Source of the DNA: Armigeres subalbatus
Taxonomy: Eukaryota > Arthropoda > Insecta > Diptera > Culicidae
Assembly: GCF_024139115.2 (NCBI RefSeq)
Contig: NC_085141.1
Location: forward strand, 244,829,047 to 244,893,046
Length of the DNA stretch: 64,000 bases
Direction of reading: 5' to 3'
Within the stretch, counting starts at the first letter, position 1; each line of letters starts with the position of its first letter. A program made the position numbers and the translations under genes. Below, piece after piece: positions 8,836 through 19,921 of the stretch. The notes below the pieces were generated by a model that was given only the letters and a program-made list of their open reading frames with translations, had not been told where the DNA came from and searched no databases.

Positions 8836-11800
8836 AAAATACTAACCATCAACAATCCAATATTAGGACCGCTAGGAGCTCAGGCCTTCCCCCCCTAACA
8901 CTACCAAATAAAGCTGTCTCTCTTACGAAACCATTTTCCTCACAACATCTTGTTAGTCAGGTGATTCAAGAACAGCAAGCTCACACGAATGCTTTCGTAA
9001 AACGACATTTCGTTGATGAGTTTGAGCAACTGGGTGTGGGAGATGCAAATGTTCACGTCAGTAACCATGCCCTGAACTTGTTTGTTGGCGAGGTCAATTG
9101 TAACGATGGCTTGGAAAGACGGAATAATATTTGTGAAGTGCAATTGCCTAAAGATAGTGATCATCAGCAGCAAAATTACTCGAGAGCAACTAATTCTCCC
9201 AGCATGCGAAGTATAGGTGACGTGCGACGATGTGAAGCAAAAACTGGTCAAAGCGCAGCAAGAATTGGCGACGGGAATAGACCATCGGTGCCGAATGGTG
9301 ATGCATTCACCTACCACGGGCGCGGCAGTCTAGAAGAATTCGTAGAAGGCCCAACAAATCGACAATTGGCTGCTAGGCAGGTGATGGGGAAAGATTTGCC
9401 TATTTTTTCGGGTAATCCAGAGGAATGGCCGATTTGGATCAGCAACTTTCGTCGATCAACATCTACTTGTGGATTCTCCGATGATGAAAACCTGATTCGA
9501 CTTCAACGTTGCCTCAAAGGTTCGGCTTTAGATGCGGTTCGCAGTAGATTGCTGTGTCCGGCTAGTGTCCCACACGTGATACGTACTCTGGAGATGCGAT
9601 ACGATCGGCCTGAAACACTTATCCGTTCAATGACGGAGCGAGTTCGTAGGCAGCCATCTTTGAAGATCAATGACCTTGAGGGAATCATAGAATTTGGCTT
9701 AGTTGTAGACAATCTTGTGCAGCATCTGAAGAATTCTGGACAACAGGCACATCTGACAAATCCGTCTCTGCTACACGATCTGGTTGGGAAATTGCCTGTC
9801 GACTACAAGATCAAGTGGTCAGCTTATAAGAGTATGCGAGCTGACGCGGATCTAAGTACGTTTGGGCAGTTTATGTCGGCTTTAGTAGAACTAGCATATG
9901 AAGTAGCGGATGACTTCCCCTGTGGAGAGAGGACCCCGAAGCAAAGGCAGAAGCCCAATGATCGAGCATTCGTCCAGACGCATTTGGAAACCATCGGGTC
10001 ATCAGTGAGCCAATCGACCAGCAGCAATAATTCAGGCACTCGAACACCTATGAAACCATGTGCTGTTTGCAAAGCAGAGGGGCACAGAGTCGCAGAATGC
10101 AATCGTTTCAAAGTAATGGACATTAGTGAACGACAAAATTTGGTACAACAGAGCGGTCTATGTCGATCGTGCTTGAACTTCCACGGAAAATGGCCATGCA
10201 AGACGGCAAAAGAATGTGGTGTCAACGATTGTCGGTTGAAACATCACCCTTTGTTGCATTTTCCAACAACAGAAATTCACGCAGCCGTTTCAACAAGTCA
10301 TCTGAGTGAGCAATCAACAAGTGATGGGCCTTTCTTCAGAATAATTCCTGTAACGCTCTACGGGAAACATTGCGAGATGAACGTCTACGCTTTTGTGGAT
10401 GAAGGGTCAAAGATAACGCTAATGGAAGATGCGGTGGCGGATCAGCTTGGATTTGCCGGTCCAACGGAAACTCTAAACTTGCAGTGGACAGGAAATATCA
10501 AGCGTAGTGAGACAAATTCAAAACGAATCAACGCTAAAATTTCCGGAGAAGGTTCATCGAAACAGTATCAAATGATTAACGTGCGTACCGTCGGTGGATT
10601 ACTGCTTCCATCGCAGACAGTACACTACGCGAAAATGTGCAGCAGATACCCACATCTACGAGGTCTACCAATACGTAGCTACGAGAAGGTGTCACCTAAA
10701 CTCTTGATTGGTCTTGACAACTTGAAGCTCATCGTGCCGTTAAAGATCAGAGAAGGAAGGTGGGCAGACCCTATAGCCGCCAAGAGTCGCATCGGATGGA
10801 GCATTTACGGATGTGCTACGACACAAGCATCGACGGTCACGTGTGGGTTTCATTTTGGAGGATGGACCAATCAGGAGCAGGAACTTAACCAATTGGTTCG
10901 TGACTATATCACACTGGACAACACCGGTGTAACACATCCTTCTATGATCCTAGAATCCGAGGAAGACAAGCGGGCAAGACTGCTGCTGGAGTCAACTACT
11001 CGAAAAATCGGGGGAGCTTTCGAGACAGGATTACTGTGGAAGACTGACAATATCCAATTCCCAAACAGCTATGGGATGGCATTTAAACGGATGTGTGCCC
11101 TCGAAAGAAGATTAGAAAAGGATCCGGTTCTCTACGCTCGTGTTAAACAGCAACTTCGAGACTACGAGGCGAAAAGGTACGCACACAAAGCAACTCCACA
11201 CGAACTCTCCACCACTAATTCGAACCAGTGTTGGTATTTGCCGCTGGGGATAGTCCTGAATCCGAATAAGCCGAACAAGCTTAGGATGATCTGGGACGCA
11301 GCGGCAAAAGTAAATGGAATTTCTCTAAACTCCGCTTTGTTGAAAGGACCAGACTTTTTAACGTCTCTACCGACAGTCATAGGAAACTTTCGCTTGTATC
11401 GATACGCCCTGACCGGAGACATTAAGGAAATGTTCCACCGGTTCTTCATCCGGCACCAAGATCGTCAGTTCCAGAGGTTTCTGTTCAGAGATAGTTCAGA
11501 TGAGGATCCCGTGGTTTATGTCATGGACGTCGCCATATTCGGAGCAGCCTGCTCGCCGAGTAGTGCCCACTATATTAAAAACCTAAATGCCAAGGAGTTT
11601 GAAGCACAGTTCCCGCGGGCAGCAGCAGCCATCACTTATCGCCACTACGTGGATGATTATTTAGACAGCTTCGAAACCATTGAGGAAGCTGTGAAGATCG
11701 GCCAACAGGTGAAGCATATCCATGCCGAAGGTGGGTTCGAAATCCGGAACTTTTTATCAAACGACCCAACTATAGCAGCGCGTGTTGGTGAAGAATCACT

Positions 11801-12251
11801 GGAAGCAGAAAAGAGTATTTGTGTAGAGAAAGCCGAGCTAGTCGAATCCGTATTGGGTATGAAGTGGATGCCAAGCAGCGACATTTTTACATTCACCGTT
11901 TCTCTACGAGATAACTTGCAACACGTGCTAAATCTATTGCATATCCCTACAAAACGGGAAGTTTTGCGTACTGTGATGAGTTTCTTTGATCCTCTGGGAC
12001 TGATATCATTCTATCTGATTCATGGTCGCATCCTGATGCAAGACATATGGGCAATTGGTATCGGTTGGGATGAACCGATCAGTGATGAAATCTTCATACA
12101 GTGGAAAAGGTGGATCGAACTGATCCCGGAGTTGAACACTCTTCGTATTCCACGCTGTTACATCAGTGGTTCCACGGAAACCAGATATTCCATGTTGCAG
12201 GTTCATGTTTTTGTCGACGCAAGTCAGTCAGCGTATGCAGGTGCTGGGTAG
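8814..12251 (+). CDS. BEL gag-pol middle part: capsid-like, zinc knuckle, protease, reverse transcriptase
   Basis: A 1,145-codon frame following the gag-like ORF. The listed start is a non-ATG codon, so the frame is probably reached from upstream. In order: a linker; a DUF1759-type gag domain with LPIFSGNPEEWPIWISNF (about residues 200-350); a zinc knuckle CAVCKAEGHRVAEC (about 415-428) followed by a second Cys/His cluster; a DUF1758-type retroviral aspartic protease with AFVDEGSKITLM (about 525), where the usual DSG is DEG as in many BELs; and an RT with the YVDDYLDS catalytic box (about 945-952). The frame ends at a stop just after VFVDASQSAYAG in the RNase H region, where comparison with the next frame indicates lost bases. 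It would supply protease and cDNA synthesis activities if the frame were whole. Confidence 0.85.
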   Translation: MGASKQVENTNHQQSNIRTARSSGLPPLTLPNKAVSLTKPFSSQHLVSQVIQEQQAHTNAFVKRHFVDEFEQLGVGDANVHVSNHALNLFVGEVNCNDGLERRNNICEVQLPKDSDHQQQNYSRATNSPSMRSIGDVRRCEAKTGQSAARIGDGNRPSVPNGDAFTYHGRGSLEEFVEGPTNRQLAARQVMGKDLPIFSGNPEEWPIWISNFRRSTSTCGFSDDENLIRLQRCLKGSALDAVRSRLLCPASVPHVIRTLEMRYDRPETLIRSMTERVRRQPSLKINDLEGIIEFGLVVDNLVQHLKNSGQQAHLTNPSLLHDLVGKLPVDYKIKWSAYKSMRADADLSTFGQFMSALVELAYEVADDFPCGERTPKQRQKPNDRAFVQTHLETIGSSVSQSTSSNNSGTRTPMKPCAVCKAEGHRVAECNRFKVMDISERQNLVQQSGLCRSCLNFHGKWPCKTAKECGVNDCRLKHHPLLHFPTTEIHAAVSTSHLSEQSTSDGPFFRIIPVTLYGKHCEMNVYAFVDEGSKITLMEDAVADQLGFAGPTETLNLQWTGNIKRSETNSKRINAKISGEGSSKQYQMINVRTVGGLLLPSQTVHYAKMCSRYPHLRGLPIRSYEKVSPKLLIGLDNLKLIVPLKIREGRWADPIAAKSRIGWSIYGCATTQASTVTCGFHFGGWTNQEQELNQLVRDYITLDNTGVTHPSMILESEEDKRARLLLESTTRKIGGAFETGLLWKTDNIQFPNSYGMAFKRMCALERRLEKDPVLYARVKQQLRDYEAKRYAHKATPHELSTTNSNQCWYLPLGIVLNPNKPNKLRMIWDAAAKVNGISLNSALLKGPDFLTSLPTVIGNFRLYRYALTGDIKEMFHRFFIRHQDRQFQRFLFRDSSDEDPVVYVMDVAIFGAACSPSSAHYIKNLNAKEFEAQFPRAAAAITYRHYVDDYLDSFETIEEAVKIGQQVKHIHAEGGFEIRNFLSNDPTIAARVGEESLEAEKSICVEKAELVESVLGMKWMPSSDIFTFTVSLRDNLQHVLNLLHIPTKREVLRTVMSFFDPLGLISFYLIHGRILMQDIWAIGIGWDEPISDEIFIQWKRWIELIPELNTLRIPRCYISGSTETRYSMLQVHVFVDASQSAYAGAG

Positions 12252-13975
12252 AAACCCCAAGGGGTCCAGTGGTCAGCCTCGTAGCAGCGAAATCCAAAGT
12301 AGCACCATTAAAACTGTTGACAATTCCACGACTTGAACTTCAAGCAGCGGTTTTGGGCTCCCGTTTGCTCAACAATGTGATCGCCATGCACGCTCTGCCT
12401 GTGAAGAAACGAGTATTGTGGTCCGATTCAAACACCGTTCTGGCCTGGATTCGGTCGGATCAGCGGAGGTATCATCAATATGTGGGATTCAGGATCAGCG
12501 AAATCCTATCTCTGACGGACGTAAACGAATGGCGAAAGATACCCTCTAAGGAGAATGTAGCGGACGACGCGACGAAGTGGGGAGCAGGGCCGAACATCAA
12601 GAGTGACAGTCGATGGTTTCATGGACCAGAGTTTCTTCGGCATGCAGAAGAGTTCTGGCCTGGGAGTGATGATCAGATCGATCATACAGAGGAAGAAATA
12701 CTGACGTGTAACATTCATGAAGCAATACAGTCGTCGCTGGTTAACCTAAATAGGTTCAGCAAATGGGAGAAAGTACATCGCACTATGGCGTATGTGTATA
12801 GATTCGTCAAAAATGTTCAACGTGCTCATCGAAATGAAACGCAGCTCCTAGGAGCATTGACGCAGGAAGAATTAGTAGATGCCGAGAGATATCTGTGGAA
12901 GGAAGCACAAGCTGAATCGTTTGCTGCAGAGCTGGTAATGTTGGAGAAAACGAAAGGAAAGCCAGAGGGAGTTCATGTGATCCTACCAAAATCAAGTACG
13001 ATACACAAGCTGTGGCCGTTTATTGATAGGAATGGGGTTATGCGGAAACGTGGTCGCTTGGGGAATGCTGATTGGATACCTTTCCAGACCAAATATCCGG
13101 TAATTCTTCCGCGACAACATCCCATTACACTTCTTCTCGTCGACTCCTTTCATCGTAGATTTCATCATCGCAACCGCGAGACAATTGTTAACGAGTTGCG
13201 GCAACACTATGAAATCCCGAAGTTACGGTCTGTGGTGTTCAAAGTAGCTGAGAACTGCATGACATGTAGAATCCACAGAGCCATTCCTAGCTCACCACCT
13301 TTGGCACCTCTACCGGTAGCCCGAGTGACACCCTATGTACGCCCGTTCACTTTCGTAGGGGTTGACTATTTCGGCCCAGTGTTGGTAAAAGTTGGACGCA
13401 GCAACGTTAAGCGGTGGATAGCACTTTTCACTTGCTTAACAATCCGTGCTATACACCTTGAAGTTACACACAGCTTATCCAAAGAATCGTGTGTGATGGC
13501 GGTGAGAAGATTTGTGTCACGACGTGGGGCACCAACAGAAATCTTTAGCGACAATGGCACAAACTTTCTCGGGGCAAGCAATCAATTGAAACAGGAGGTC
13601 GAAGAATTAAATAATCATCTGGCATCAACCTTTACCAATACAACAACTCGATGGTCGTTCAACCCACCTGGCGCTCCACACATGGGTGGAGTGTGGGAAC
13701 GAATGGTCCGTTCTGTAAAAGTAGCGATCAATGGTATTCTAGATACACAACGACGCCCGGACGATGAAGTACTGGAGACGGTGGTTATTGAGGCCGAAGC
13801 GATGATTAATTCTCGGCCACTTACATACATACCACTAGAGTCGGCTGACAAGGAATCTCACTCCAAATCATTTCCTGTTAGGCAGTTCCAGTGGGGTAAA
13901 GCAGATGCCGGTGCTACCTACCGACTATCAATCGACGCTGCGAAACGGGTGGAAACTTGCGCAGCACTTGTCTGA
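12250..13975 (+). pseudogene. BEL RNase H and integrase, shifted frame
   Basis: This frame is open from 12101, but real BEL protein starts only near 12250, after the upstream break. It carries the rest of the RNase H-like domain (KLLTIPRLELQAAV, VLWSDSNTVLAWI), then an integrase: an HHCC zinc-binding N-terminus (HRRFHHRNRETIV and CMTCRIHRA) and a DDE core with FVGVDYFGP, EIFSDNGTNFLGA and GGVWERMV. Family resemblance is lost shortly before the frame's end, where the expected PNHFLLG box is found in a neighbouring frame, so a frameshift lies near 13850. All three catalytic acidic residues are present. Confidence 0.85.
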
Positions 13976-14315
13976 CGGTATATGGAAGAGGTGGATTAAG
14001 GAGTACTTGCCGGTGATATCCAGGCGTTCTAAGTGGTTCGAGGAAGTCAAAGAGATAGAAGAAGGAGATCTGGTACTGATCGTGGATGGCGCAGTACGGA
14101 ACCAGTGGATCAGAGGAAGAGTGGACAAGGTGGTTAAAGGAAGAGATGGAAGAGTACGGCAGGCATGGGTGAGGACCACGAAGGGCGTTCTTCGGAGGCC
14201 AGTGGTGAAGTTGGCGTTACTCGATGTCATAGGTAGTGGTAAACTGAATGTTGACCATGATGGTTTACGGGTGGGGGAATGTGAGGACGAGAACCGGTCG
14301 GCGCTCAACCGTTAA
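13853..14315 (+). pseudogene. BEL integrase C-terminal domain (DUF5641-like)
   Basis: After the break near 13850, the C-terminal part continues in another frame. It has a PNHFLLG box, then VLPTDYQSTLRNGWKLAQ, IWKRWIKEYLPVISRRSKW, EGDLVLIVDG and GVLRRPVVKLALLD. This is the DUF5641-type tail typical of BEL/Pao integrases, thought to bind DNA. It ends at a stop near 14315; about 260 bp of AT-rich non-coding sequence separates it from the 3' LTR. Confidence 0.8.
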
Positions 14316-14576
14316 TAGTGAATTGCAGGGCATATACTGTGTTCGACAGGTACGTAGTGGAAAATGTCAACGAATGACGAAATGTCATAGATGTCACATG
14401 AAGCAGATCGTCAGTGACTATGCAAATTTGGTATTTATAGATTATTGTACTCGATCGGCCAGTAATTAAAAGTATTCCGAAATATGTGAGAATTTACTAC
14501 AATATTCAATATGTAAGTGTAAAACCTTAAAATTAAATTACCTTAAAACTATTATTATTACCCACTACCTAAAACT

Positions 14577-14794
14577 TGTTATTATAAAACTGAATTTATT
14601 TCTCTAGTTGCAATACCAACACCTAATCTAAAAAAGTTAAACCTAGAGGATTAGTAAGAGATACTGTTAAAATTGTAAGTAAACTGAAATTGTAAGGCTA
14701 ATTAAATGAACTTATAATAAATTTATTACAGCTAAAGCTGTCCCAACCAACTACGAGTTTATCGGTGGGCTGCTAAAAGAAAACAGTTTCAACA
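14577..14794 (+). repeat. BEL 3' LTR
   Basis: 218 bp, one base different from the 5' LTR at 7788-8005. LINE B sequence resumes immediately to the right. Confidence 0.9.
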
Positions 14795-15910
14795 GTAAGA
14801 AGGTTCCCGTTTATGTCCTTACACATACCAGGCTGTGGCACGTAGCCCTTACGTGAACGGTTCAGCTTCTCATATAACTTCACGGTCTCGATCTTCTTAC
14901 TGGCGCTTTTTCCTCCGGAAAATCTAGTTTTGTCTATTCGCCGCCCGTTTAGAACGTGCCTCGTTCGCCCTCGTGCGGTTTTGCAGCAAACTCGCCCATC
15001 CATGCTGCATTCTTCTCTTCCACTAACTGCTCACATTCGCCGTCATACCAGTCGTTTCTCTGATCCGGGGGCAGCGTGCCAAGTGCAGCGGTTGCGATGC
15101 TACCAATGGCGGATCGAATATCTCTCCAGCCATCTTCAAGAGACGCTGCGCTTAGCTGCTCTTCCGTTGGGAATGCCACTTCCAGCTGCTGCGCGTATTC
15201 TTGGGCTAGTCTACCGTCTTGTAGCCGCCCAATGTTAAGCCGCGGCGTCCGACTTTGACGCGTGTTGTACACCGTCGAGAGTTTTGAGCGCAGGCATACT
15301 GCAACGATGTAGTGGTCGGATTAAATATTCGCACTGCGGTAAGTGTTCGTGATGTCGGAGAAAAATTTACCGTCGATTAGAATATGGTCGATTTGGTTTT
15401 CCGTTTCTTGGTTAGGTGATCTCTATGTGGCCGTGTGGATATTTTTGCGGGGAAAGAAGGTGCTTCGCACTACCATTCCGCAGAAGGCTGTGAAGTTATG
15501 CATCGTTGGCCATTATCATTCGATACGGTGTGCAGACTATCCGGTCCGATGACCGGTCTATACATTTTCTCCCTTCCTACCTGTGTGTTTATGTCGCCGA
15601 TGACGATTTTGACGTCCCGCAGTGGGCATCCGTCGTATGTCTGCTTCAACTGTGCGTAGAACGCCTATTTCTCGTCGTCGGGTCTCCCTTCGTGTGGGAG
15701 TACACGTTGATGTGCTATAGTTGAAGAAACGGCCTTTTATCCTCAGCTTGTGTTGATTGGCTGCCACCCAATCCCACGTTGGCGCAACTTACCCACCACT
15801 ATGAAGCCGGTTCCCAGCTCCCTTCCCAGCCCACTTTTCCAAACTTTCTGTCCTGTCCAGCAAATCTCCTGCAGCGCCACGACGTCGAAGTTGCAGGGAT
15901 GTAGTTCAGA
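14795..15910 (-). pseudogene. LINE B linker and endonuclease fragments
   Basis: Minus-strand pieces of the LINE B polyprotein upstream of the RT. 14949-15272 encodes a linker with RSAIGSIATAALGTLP and NDWYDGECEQLVEEKNAAW. 14773-15003 continues toward the RT with YEKLNRSRKGYVPQPGMCKD. 15343-15767 covers endonuclease sequence, including a KLRIKGRFFNYS stretch. The same pieces appear at 57075-57753 in LINE B copy 2. Frames are broken and the left side is joined to the BEL. Confidence 0.65.
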
Positions 15911-16229
15911 ACATGTGATCTACTCAATCAACGTTAAAAGTTAACAGCAGGTCCATTGAGCAGATTGAATGTCACTCATTACATTTATAAGCTACTACAG
16001 ATCTTCTCGGTTATTTAGAACATCACATGGTTCAGAATATATGATCAACTCGATCATCCAATCTCTGCTGAACGTTGTATCCGACCGTCATTGAACATCC
16101 CAGTAGGTCCATTGAGCCGATTGAGCCGAACATTCCACTAAAAGAGCTTAACATATTTTTTCTACAAATGTCAGTAAGTTGATTTACTATGAAGGGCAAC
16201 TTGCACCTGCGAGTTGTCCTTTAGTGAAC
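15911..16229. other. No gene recognised
   Basis: AT-rich. Two related stretches (about 15905-15935 and 16029-16060, around GGTTCAGAATATATGATCAA) suggest an old internal duplication. An 18-bp string, ATTCCACTAAAAGAGCTT (16132-16149), recurs beside element P2 at 34108-34125. Confidence 0.4.
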
Positions 16230-16525
16230 GGAAGAATAAATATAATTCTAATTACAGAATTCATCAAAAGATATATTGCTGCGGTGATGATAACGGTACC
16301 AATCGCCCGGGCGCGCCCATGGGACAATGGTAATATATGTTGTTTTCATACTTTCCCGGCAACGTGGGTGATGTATCTCAACCAGAAATAGAAGCTTTCG
16401 TTACTTATTGTAAGAAACAAAATAAGACGTTCAGAATCGGCTGTGATGTCAATGTTCATCATATTGTCAGCACGGACATCAATAACAGAGGTGAGTACTT
16501 TTTAGATAATATTTATAAAAATTAA
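16230..16525 (+). pseudogene. LINE AP-endonuclease fragment (LOA/Jockey-like)
   Basis: Two plus-strand frames together resemble the middle of a LINE endonuclease. The first has EFIKRYIAAVMITVPIARA; the second has SYFPGNVGDV, EAFVTYCKKQNKTF, then IGCDVNVHH and TDINNRGEYF. In intact relatives the last part reads GDxNAHH with a Trp-Gly-Ser before TDINxRGE, so this copy has substitutions and a small deletion. The clade is uncertain. It may belong to the same family as the RT fragment at 60240-60387. Confidence 0.6.
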
Positions 16526-16956
16526 ATAGATATATGTAATAGAAGAGATGTAGCCCATTAATTACGGACAACATAAATAACTGGCATGTATCGAATTAAA
16601 ATCTGATTAATGTACGAAAATAATTCTTAAGTAACTTTTCTAGTATATTTTCGAAGCTTATCTCTTTTCTAGTATATTTTCCAAAAAAATATCAATCATA
16701 CAGTTCGGAACTTTTTCCGTATCATACATTAGTCAGATTTTAATTACATTTTGTCTAGATTTCTAGAATTTATTATAAGCATTTTAAAATTATTTTCCTA
16801 TGCTGTGCTGTAGGATCTGTCAAAGTTATTGCGCGAGTGAATTTGAGTCTTCCGCATTTTATTGCATTCACAATACGGTCGTCAAATTTGTCTCTCACTT
16901 CGATTTTTGGAAAGCTGTTTTCGACAGTTTTTGGACGTGAAATGAATTAATTGGTA
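16526..16956. other. No gene recognised
   Basis: AT-rich sequence with a short duplication of TCTTTTCTAGTATATTTTC (about 16636-16680). No coding or structural signal. Confidence 0.4.
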
Positions 16957-17182
16957 CCGTCGTGCGGGGCTTCTTTTGACAAATCAGGGGCTAGTTTGGA
17001 CATTTTAAAACAAGAATTACAACGAAAATTACCATAAAGTTGCCATTATCACCAATCGGGTGTCTTGTTGATAGTTGGATGGCAACTTTCTGTTTCAAAT
17101 TTGGTATTTTTTCCGTTCAATTTTTTCAAAAAATCAAAAATTCAAAGTAGCCCCCGGAGTCAAAAGAAGCCCCGCACGACGG
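16957..17182. mobile_element. 226-bp MITE with G-rich TIR, TA target
   Basis: The ends are perfect inverted repeats of 24 bp starting CCGTCGTGCGGGGCTTCTTT. TA flanks both ends (16955-16956, 17183-17184). There is no coding potential. The GGGGC core recalls P1-P4, but the rest of the TIR is different. Confidence 0.85.
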
Positions 17183-17634
17183 TAGTCAAGATTGAAGAAA
17201 AATGTGAAACTTAATTAGTGAATATGTTTTAGGAGTGATAAAATCAAGGAAACAATGGGAAAAGATCAAGTGAAAAATAAAGTGAGTGTGTATGTATTTG
17301 ATCCGAACGTTCGAACGTTAGTATGCGTTCGATGAACATACAAATATCGGCCTAGGAAAAACGCAGTTTTCAGTTTTTCAACAATTCCTCAGTAATTGCT
17401 AGTTTTTATGAGTGAAAAATTTATATGGAAATGCCATGAATATATTATGATGGAGGGTAAGTCCGTAAATATCCCCAATGTATTGAATTTAGTTCAAAAC
17501 TTTATTAGTATTAGTGCGGAATCGAATAAAATCATCGTCATTATCGGATTGATTACGGTTTATAGAGCCTTAAGTAGGCAGGCAGTGCAAGAGATTTTTC
17601 TTTTGCACAATAAAGTAGTTTTTGGAATGAACTA

Positions 17635-17828
17635 CAGTCAAACTTCCATGAGTCGATACTGAAGGGACCATCGACTCGTGGAAATATCGAGATGTGGAAT
17701 AGAAATTGCTTGAAAAGCTCTTTGAAGGGACCGTCACAGTAGCCCAGAAATTATTTTTTAATATGGCATAATTTGCTTCCATGAGTCGATATCGAGTCAT
17801 AGAACATCGACTCATGGAGGTTTGACTG
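17635..17828. mobile_element. 194-bp Tc1/mariner-like MITE
   Basis: The TIRs start CAGTCAAACTTCCATGAGTC and match over 22 of 23 bp; TA on each side (17633-17634, 17829-17830). Internal near-copies of ATGAGTCGAT occur. Non-coding. Confidence 0.85.
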
Positions 17829-17893
17829 TATTTTCGCACGTTAGATGAACGGATAACAATCCCACTTTTTTAGCATTTATGTTAAATTCACTA

Positions 17894-18184
17894 CAGTGAA
17901 CGTGCGCTAGTTGGGTTTTTTTCATAGTTGGGGTGCTTTTTAGTTGGGGGTTCGCTAATTGGGGCGAAACCCAATTAAAAAGCAGCTAAACGTCAGAAAA
18001 TGATGTCAAAACGCGTTGACGTTTTGTTTCCGTGTTTGGCGGGATCGATATTTTCTGGCGCGTAAAATTTTCCATTGTTCAATGCAAAAAGTAAACAACA
18101 TTGACGTTTGTCAAAACGCCCCAATTAGCGAACGGCATTCGCTCGTTGGGGTGAGGTTGTGCCCCAATTAGTGAACGATCACTG
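17894..18184. mobile_element. 291-bp Tc1/mariner-like MITE
   Basis: The ends start CAGTGAACGTGCGCTAGTTG and CAGTGATCGTTCACTAATTG on opposite strands, about 17 of 22 matching, with TA flanks (17892-17893, 18185-18186). Several internal copies of a TAGTTGGGG / CCCCAATTAG motif are present in both orientations. Non-coding. Confidence 0.75.
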
Positions 18185-18186
18185 TA

Positions 18187-19921
18187 TTTTCATTAGTATA
18201 GTGAAACAATTAACCAAAACTTTTTTGAACAATATTAGAACACTCGTTGCCAAAATTCGGCTGACGATTTTCACTTGAAGCAGCACATTGTAATTGCCTA
18301 CCTTACGGCTTATACAAACGATTTACAGTGAATAATGCACCAACATTTCATGGGCCGAAAAAACATCCAACAACAGGAAAATTGGCCGAGATTAGGAAAT
18401 TGGCCGAACATAAAGTCCATTTCGCACGAATGTTTTGATGGATTAAATAATAGATTTTTAACCATTATTGTTGTTTTTGAATACTTAGCGTAATAACCAA
18501 AAGTAAGAAAGCCGTTTGGTGGCATATTTACGGTTAGATCTTCAATATATGAATATTTAAATCGATAAATGTGCTCAACTACAGCATAATATGCTAAGAT
18601 TTGAGCCTTATACCACCATATACCCTATTGATATAATTGTGATAAAATTATGTTATGATTAATTGGTCGGGAGGAGTTAGAAAATGCTAGCTCTACTGCA
18701 GCTCTAGTGACCCATTTCAGACTGCCTGGTATTTCAGGGACAGTCCGAGGTCACTTGCTTACAATAAGCCCCGCATGTTTATGCTACCATTATCAATTGG
18801 ATAATGGATCTATAAGCAAACTTCGGGATTATTCAATACAGCGCGTATTTAATTTTGATATATATGTAGTAAACATAATCGTAGGAAACATGTCAATTTT
18901 TTTAAATAATATCACAAAAATAAGTACATGTTCTCTCTGTGTACATCAAATGACATGCCTGTCAAAAGTGCTTTTGCACCATCAAAAGACATCAATTTTG
19001 ACATTTAGTTAAAAAGAGAGAATAGTTAATTTCCTCTCTTGGGAAGATGTTAGTCCATATAATCATAAGCAATAATCTTGTGAATGGAGAGCGAGATGAA
19101 TGAGTTAGAGAGAGAAAACGTGTATATGTTGCTTCCTACAACAAGGCCCAACAGAGAGAGGGAGAGAGATCATTCGAGGAGGAGTGCTTGAAACATCAAT
19201 AACCTAGCAATCAAGAGTAGTAGCAGAAAAAGCAGCAGCAGCACAGCAATAAGAGCAGAAAAACCTTACCACTAATCGTCGCTCACACGAAAATTTTCGC
19301 TTTGGCCCATGTACAGATACAAAAATGGTGAAAACAGTGTTGTTACCGCAAAATACTAGTATATTTGAGATATCAAACCATGACCGAGGCATATGAAGAG
19401 TAAGTGTCGTATCGGGAAAGTTTGGAAATGGCTAAACGCTCGGTTAAAAATCCAGGGTTCAATTTTTTCCTGATCCTCCTTGTGGGATTCCATGAGTTGA
19501 GTGTGTGTTGTAGAGGTCCCAATGGGCAGGATGAGGCAGAAGGTAGAAGGCAGACGAAGCTATACAGTGAGGGTGAGCCGTGAGATGAAGGAAAAAGAAA
19601 GAGTGCAAGTAAATCAATTGTATGTGCCGAGGCTTCGAAGGAAAGTGAAAATCGTCTAGTTTCAAAGTGTTGTGCTGACGGAAAAGCCCTTGAGATATAC
19701 AGAAAGGCGTGAATAGTGGCTAAGCTGGATGGTATCAATGATGGAAGCAGTGCACGAACAAGTGAAACAAGCGGAAACGCCAAAGAAAAGTTAGTGATCA
19801 TGATCGTTGGACGGGATGTGGTCCTAGGGAAAATCGAATTGGATGATTTTTTTCGTCCGTTGTTGGCTCTCTTTACATGTATTGCTCGTTTCAACTCATC
19901 TCTCAAAGGCTCTGCTGCACT
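18187..19921. other. No gene recognised
   Basis: AT-rich to about 19000, then a purine-rich stretch (GAGAGAGAGG-type, 19080-19170). The longest frame (177 codons, 19373-19906, minus) is Ser/Leu/Phe-rich with no motif, and I treat it as chance. I see nothing to annotate as a gene. Confidence 0.4.

Larger units (their letters stand above)
7788..14794 (+). mobile_element. BEL/Pao LTR retrotransposon, LTR to LTR
   Basis: Two 218-bp direct repeats bound a 7.0-kb internal region with the BEL/Pao order gag-like, zinc knuckle, protease, RT, RNase H, integrase. The LTRs start TGTTATT and end TTCAACA and differ at one position (T versus A, about 50 bp in), which implies a recent insertion or gene conversion. 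Coding needs three frames (breaks near 8810, 12245 and 13850). The 5 bp on each side (TTCCT, GTAAG) do not match, so there is no target-site duplication. A primer-binding site and polypurine tract were not confidently identified. Confidence 0.9.
7087..15910 (-). mobile_element. LINE B copy 1: RTE-like LINE, split by a BEL/Pao element
   Basis: Minus-strand LINE of a family related to but distinct from LINE A. The 3' end starts with a (TTTA)n tract at 7087-7105. The C-terminal RT region runs to 7787, the BEL element occupies 7788-14794, and linker plus endonuclease sequence continues from 14795 to about 15910. A second copy lies at 55446-59640. Compared with that copy, the sequence directly left of the BEL corresponds to about 56216 and that directly right to about 57240, so most of the RT domain is missing at the junction. 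Confidence 0.75.

Noticed and set aside
19373..19906. 177-codon minus-strand frame
   Set aside because: Ser/Leu/Phe-rich, no domain, no splice or promoter context; the opposite strand is also partly open, which fits chance in this composition.
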